In this document: one piece after another, positions 12,279 through 15,328 of the stretch | How positions within the stretch are numbered: position 1 is the stretch's first letter | Layout of the letters: each line of letters begins with the position of its first letter | Assembly: GCA_002373325.1 (NCBI GenBank) | Contig: DFKI01000183.1 | Coordinates: 1-15,328 of the forward strand | Direction: 5' to 3' | Source: Treponema sp. UBA3649 | GTDB taxonomy: Bacteria > Spirochaetota > Spirochaetia > Treponematales > Treponemataceae | DNA: 15,328 nt | Program-made: the position numbers and the translations under genes | The notes under the pieces: generated by a model | The model's input: only the letters and a program-made list of their open reading frames with translations | Databases searched by the model: none | What the model was told of the DNA's origin: nothing

Positions 12279-14756
12279 TCAGCCCACGGTAGCGGTCAAG
12301 AACACTTCGCTGCAACCGTTCTCCGCGGAAACAAGAGTGCCGTCAATCTTTGCGTTTCCCTTGTCCAGAGAGAGCACAACATTGCCGTCGTTCTTCTTGT
12401 TCACCACATTGATGTGATATGTCACACCACGGAACTTGCGTGTCATCTCGGCTTTCTTCACATGCTCGGGAAGACGTGGCTCAATGCGAAGTCCCTCGTA
12501 GGCAGGCTGGAGTCCGCAGATGAACTGGCTCAAAGCGACGAAGTTCCATGCGGCGGTTCCCGTAAGCCATGAGTTCTTTGCCTCACCGAATCTTCCGGCG
12601 GTCTTTCCGGCAATCATCTGTGCGTAGACATAAGGCTCCGTGCGGTGGATTTCGGAAATCTCCTCAAGATAGGCGGGCGCAATCTTCTTGTAGTGCTCCC
12701 ACGCGTCATTCGGGCGGCCGGTCTTTATCTCACCGATGATTACCCAAGGATTGTTGTGGCAGAAGATACCACCGTTCTCCTTGTATCCCGGCGGATATGA
12801 TGAGACCTCACCAAGCTCCACGTGATATGAGCTGTACGGCGGATCAACGATGCAGATTCCGTACTTTGAGTCAAGATACTTCTTCACGCTGTCCAATGCC
12901 TTCGCAGGATATCCCTTGTCGGCTCCGCACTGCGCCATCGTTCCGAATCCCTGGGTCTCAATGAAGATTTTTCCGTCATCGCACTCTTTGCTTCCAATCT
13001 TGTGGCCGAAATCATCGTAAGCGCGGACATACCAGTCTCCGTCCCATCCTGCCCCGCAGATTGCCTCTTCCATCTTCTTGCAAAGATCCTCAGCCTTCTT
13101 AGCCTCAGCCTCGTCTCCCATAATGCGGCACATCGCGGCATAATCCGGGGTAACATAGACGAACATCTGCGCAATCATCACGGACTCAGCGTTCTTTCCT
13201 TCCTTATTAGTACAAGTCTGGAATGAGTCGTTCGGATCCTTTGAGAAACAGTTCAGGTTCAGGCAGTCGTTCCAGTCAGCGCGTCCGATCAGAGGAAGTC
13301 CGTGTGGTCCCATGTGGTTGGGAATATAGTTGTAGGAGCGTTTCAGGTGCTCGAACATGGTCGCCTTGTTTGTCTCGGAGTTGTCGAAAGGAACCTCAAC
13401 CTTAAGGAAATCCTTGTCCCCGGTCTCACGGATGTAGTTGCCCACACCAAGGACAAGCCAGAGCGGATCGTCGTTGAAGTTGGAACCGATGTCAGCGTTG
13501 CCCCTCTTTGTAAGCGGCTGGAACTGGTGATATGCGGAACCGTCCTCAAACTGTGTGGCTGCGACATCATAAAGCCTCTCGCGGATTCTCTGCTGCGGAA
13601 GCTGATGCGCGGCACCGAGCATGTCCTGGGAAGTATCACGGAAACCAAGTCCACGTCCGATTCCACTCTCGAAGTAAGAGGCTGAGCGAGCGAAGTTGTA
13701 AGTGACGACGCACTGATACTGATTCCACACTGCCATGCGGTCAAGCTTCTCGTCCCCCGTGCTGATTGCAAAGTGAGAGAGAGTCTCGTCCCAGAATGAG
13801 CGGAGAGCGTTGTATGCGGCCTCTACCTTTTCCTTCGTGCTGAACTTTTCCTGCAGGGCATAGGCCTTCTCTTTGTTGACGATGCCGGAATACTTGTTCG
13901 TCGCTTTGAACGGCTGCTTCACGTCCTTATCAGAGATGAATTTCTTGTCCTCAGGATTCTCAATGTAGCCGAGGATGAAAACATAAGTCTTGCTTTCCCC
14001 CGCCTTGAGAGTGCAGTTCAAACGGTGGCTTGCAATGGGAGACCAACCGTCGGCAACGGAATTTCCGCTCTTTCCCGAAAGAATCACGTTTGCCTCGTCA
14101 AGGGAATTGTGAAGTCCAAGGAAAGTCTCGCGGTCAGTGTCAAATCCGTCGATGGGTGAGTTCACGCTGTAAAAAGCGAAATGATTGCGTCTCTCGCGGT
14201 ACTCTGTCTTATGGTAGATTACGCTTCCCTCAATCTCCACCTCTCCCGTGGAAAGGTTCCTCTGGAAGTTCTCGCCGTCAGTCTGTCCGTTGTACAAGCA
14301 CCACTCGATGAATGAGACAAGAGAAATATCCTTGTCCGACTTTCCCTTGTTCGTGAGAGTGACCATCTCCACCTCGCAGTTCTCTCCGTTCGGAACCATA
14401 TAAAGAACGTCAGCGGCAAGACCGTTTTTCTCAGACGAAATCTTAGTGTAACCGAAACCGTGGCGGCACTCGTACTTGTCGAGCTTTGTCTTCATCGGCT
14501 TGAATCCCGGGTTCCAGATTGCATCCCCGTCCTTGATGAAGAAATAACGACCGTTGCAGTCAAGCGGAATGTCGTTGTAGCGGTAGCGTGTCAGACGTCT
14601 GAGTCGTGCGTCCGTATAAAAAGCATAACCGCCGGCTGTGTTTGAGATAAGAGAAAAAAACTTCTCATTACCCAAGTAGTTGATCCACGGATAAGGCGTG
14701 AGCGGCTCGTTGATAACGTACTCACGTTCCTTGTCGTCAAAAAATCCGAACTTCAT
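12279..14756 (-). CDS. cbp: cellobiose phosphorylase (glycoside hydrolase family 94)
   Basis: Cytoplasmic enzyme that splits cellobiose with phosphate into alpha-glucose-1-phosphate and glucose, saving one ATP per disaccharide. It has 825 residues from the chosen start (clostridial enzymes are ~810). The product resembles clostridial cellobiose phosphorylase end to end: MKFGFFDD at the start, TPYPWINYLG, GSVIYHKTEYRERRNHFAFY, GIGRGLGFRDTSQD, DGSAYHQFQPLT, the catalytic stretch GRADWNDCLN (probable general acid Asp494), YPPGYKENGGIFCHNN and KNSWLTGTAAWNF. There is no signal peptide. The ATG at 14756 is chosen because homology begins there and GGAGG lies just upstream; an ATG at 14909 would add 51 unrelated residues across the promoter. 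It is a single-gene unit with its own promoter and probable terminator. No cellobiose transporter or regulator is in view. Chitobiose or cellodextrin phosphorylase are less likely given the close motif match. Confidence 0.96.
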   Translation of the reverse strand: MKFGFFDDKEREYVINEPLTPYPWINYLGNEKFFSLISNTAGGYAFYTDARLRRLTRYRYNDIPLDCNGRYFFIKDGDAIWNPGFKPMKTKLDKYECRHGFGYTKISSEKNGLAADVLYMVPNGENCEVEMVTLTNKGKSDKDISLVSFIEWCLYNGQTDGENFQRNLSTGEVEIEGSVIYHKTEYRERRNHFAFYSVNSPIDGFDTDRETFLGLHNSLDEANVILSGKSGNSVADGWSPIASHRLNCTLKAGESKTYVFILGYIENPEDKKFISDKDVKQPFKATNKYSGIVNKEKAYALQEKFSTKEKVEAAYNALRSFWDETLSHFAISTGDEKLDRMAVWNQYQCVVTYNFARSASYFESGIGRGLGFRDTSQDMLGAAHQLPQQRIRERLYDVAATQFEDGSAYHQFQPLTKRGNADIGSNFNDDPLWLVLGVGNYIRETGDKDFLKVEVPFDNSETNKATMFEHLKRSYNYIPNHMGPHGLPLIGRADWNDCLNLNCFSKDPNDSFQTCTNKEGKNAESVMIAQMFVYVTPDYAAMCRIMGDEAEAKKAEDLCKKMEEAICGAGWDGDWYVRAYDDFGHKIGSKECDDGKIFIETQGFGTMAQCGADKGYPAKALDSVKKYLDSKYGICIVDPPYSSYHVELGEVSSYPPGYKENGGIFCHNNPWVIIGEIKTGRPNDAWEHYKKIAPAYLEEISEIHRTEPYVYAQMIAGKTAGRFGEAKNSWLTGTAAWNFVALSQFICGLQPAYEGLRIEPRLPEHVKKAEMTRKFRGVTYHINVVNKKNDGNVVLSLDKGNAKIDGTLVSAENGCSEVFLTATVG

Positions 14757-14759
14757 AGT

Positions 14760-14779
14760 TCCTCCAAAATCCTCCAAAT
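14760..14779 (-). promoter_or_regulatory. duplicated Shine-Dalgarno of the cellobiose phosphorylase gene
   Basis: Two tandem 10-base units on the minus strand, TTTGGAGGAT (14779-14770) then TTTGGAGGAA (14769-14760), identical at nine of ten bases. Each contains GGAGG. The proximal copy is correctly spaced for the ATG at 14756; the distal one is ten bases further away. Confidence 0.8.
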
Positions 14780-14806
14780 TTGCCTGGAAAAAAATCCAGT
14801 CCTTAT

Positions 14807-14835
14807 AGTCTATCACATAAAAAACCCGCTGTAAA
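14807..14835 (-). promoter_or_regulatory. predicted promoter of the cellobiose phosphorylase gene
   Basis: Read on the minus strand: TTTACA (14835-14830), 17-base spacer ending TGA (extended -10), TAGACT (14812-14807). Start near 14800, leader about 44 bases. A short inverted repeat, CTGGA (14784-14788) with TCCAG (14795-14799), lies at the beginning of the transcript and might be a hairpin or operator. Confidence 0.65.
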
Positions 14836-14851
14836 GTGTGAATTTGGGCAA

Positions 14852-14879
14852 GTTGAGAGTTGAGAGTTGAGAACTGAGA
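14852..14879. repeat. heptamer tandem repeat (GTTGAGA)
   Basis: Three exact copies of GTTGAGA (14852-14872) and one copy with two changes (14873-14879), placed just upstream of the cellobiose phosphorylase -35 box. Tracts like this can vary in length by slippage; whether this one does is unknown. Confidence 0.85.
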
Positions 14880-15060
14880 GGTGGACGACATCGCTTCCAG
14901 TAAAATCATCCCAACTCAGATTATACCGCCCCTTGGTGAACCCGCTTTCCGCCACTACGCTTTCGCTCCGGTCCTCCCAAAGTCGGACGGCCTCCGGCCT
15001 GGCTCCAATCGGGCGTAAGTCCTGCGGGGAAACAAAATCGGCAATCTGCTGGATAGTTTC
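14880..15060. other. GC-rich intergenic island, no recognised gene
   Basis: About 14930-15035 is much richer in G and C than the flanks and contains a GGCC-TCC-GGCC self-complementary stretch. Two short minus-strand frames cross it: one of 113 codons (15144-14803) and, inside it in another frame, a 48-codon one from an ATG near 15069. I recognise neither product. The longer frame runs through the heptamer repeat and the promoter of the downstream gene, so it is unlikely to be intact. The stretch could be a dispersed repeat, a decayed gene or an RNA element; I cannot tell which. Confidence 0.35.
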
Positions 15061-15267
15061 CATCCATTTTTCAAAATACCCTGAAATGACTACGAGGATT
15101 TTATGATAGTGTATAATAAAGTTCACTATGACGTTCTGTAACATTGTTCAGATTTTTGATATTGCACCGTTGAAGCTTGATGGAAGCAGTATAAAATAAT
15201 GCAACAAACAGGTTATAAAGACACTATTAACACTTTTAGCTCTAATTTCGACTTATACGAAACAATG
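15061..15267. other. AT-rich spacer without a convincing gene
   Basis: AT-rich DNA without long open frames. A plus-strand frame starts with ATG near 15199 and stays open to the window edge, but it has no well-placed Shine-Dalgarno and soon runs into the palindromic repeat. No terminator, promoter with good spacing, or RNA gene was recognised. Confidence 0.4.
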
Positions 15268-15328
15268 TCATTCCCGCGTCGGGGCGCGGGAATCCCTTGT
15301 GCAGGAGAGATTGCCGGATCAAGTCCGG
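15268..15328. repeat. palindromic dispersed-type repeat, cut by the window edge
   Basis: Two hairpins in tandem. ATTCCCGCG (15270-15278) pairs perfectly with CGCGGGAAT (15285-15293) over a 6-base loop. CCGGA (15314-15318) pairs with TCCGG (15324-15328) over TCAAG, and the stem probably extends past the window end. The GTCATTCCCGCG opening is typical of short dispersed palindromic repeats found in many bacterial genomes. No T-run follows, so a terminator is unlikely. Confidence 0.7.

Noticed and set aside
14757..14909. Upstream ATG at 14909 as the start of cellobiose phosphorylase
   Set aside because: The 51 extra residues have no match to the family and cover the promoter and Shine-Dalgarno. 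The ATG at 14756 has GGAGG and the family's first residues.
14803..15144. 113-codon minus-strand reading frame upstream of the cellobiose phosphorylase gene
   Set aside because: No recognisable family and no Shine-Dalgarno. Its 3' part runs through the heptamer tract and the promoter of the next gene, so I treat it as intergenic.
15199..15328. Plus-strand frame from an ATG near 15199, open to the window edge
   Set aside because: Only about 43 codons are visible, half of them inside a palindromic repeat. It has no well-placed Shine-Dalgarno and no recognisable product.

Overview
The window looks like chromosome from a host-associated, fermentative spirochaete, most likely a gut or rumen Treponema. 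This is inferred from gene content: a mixed-acid fermentation set (GTP-type PEP carboxykinase, pyruvate formate-lyase and its activase), a GH94 cellobiose phosphorylase, a type-2 ArgC, the non-mevalonate enzyme IspH, and separate secD and secF genes behind yajC. No rRNA, tRNA, phage, CRISPR or transposase is visible, so the assignment is not firm. All promoters found fit the -35/-10 pattern of the main bacterial sigma factor with 17-bp spacers.

Left third, plus strand (1-4972). The 3' end of pckG closes with a strong terminator. A 30-bp interrupted palindrome, a promoter and a structured 5' leader then precede pflB, which has its own terminator. Next come argC, whose extended -10 promoter abuts the ATG so that the mRNA is probably leaderless, and pflA, the activase for PflB. 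pflA therefore appears to be transcribed from the argC promoter, not with pflB.

Middle, minus strand (8511 down to 4969). A tight four-gene operon reads: secreted acidic protein with a C-terminal SHOCT-like segment, ispH, and two HAD-family hydrolases. It runs tail-to-tail into pflA, and the two stop codons overlap. No terminator is visible at that junction.

Right half, minus strand. yajC-secD-secF forms an operon with overlapping reading frames, its own promoter and a wobble-dependent terminator. Further right is a single-gene unit for cellobiose phosphorylase with its own promoter, a duplicated Shine-Dalgarno and a probable terminator. The last ~490 bases hold heptamer repeats, a GC-rich island of unknown nature, an AT-rich stretch with no convincing gene, and a palindromic repeat of dispersed-repeat type cut by the window edge.

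The metabolic genes fit one picture: cellobiose is taken apart by phosphorolysis, carbon flows through PEP and pyruvate, and PEPCK and PFL lead to C4 acids, acetyl-CoA and formate. The points most worth a second look are: (1) SecF has Ala299 where E. coli SecF has the essential transmembrane Asp213; (2) the palindrome and structured leader in front of pflB; (3) the leaderless argC transcript that also carries pflA; (4) the acidic SHOCT protein leading the ispH operon. I did not find a clearly new multi-gene system.
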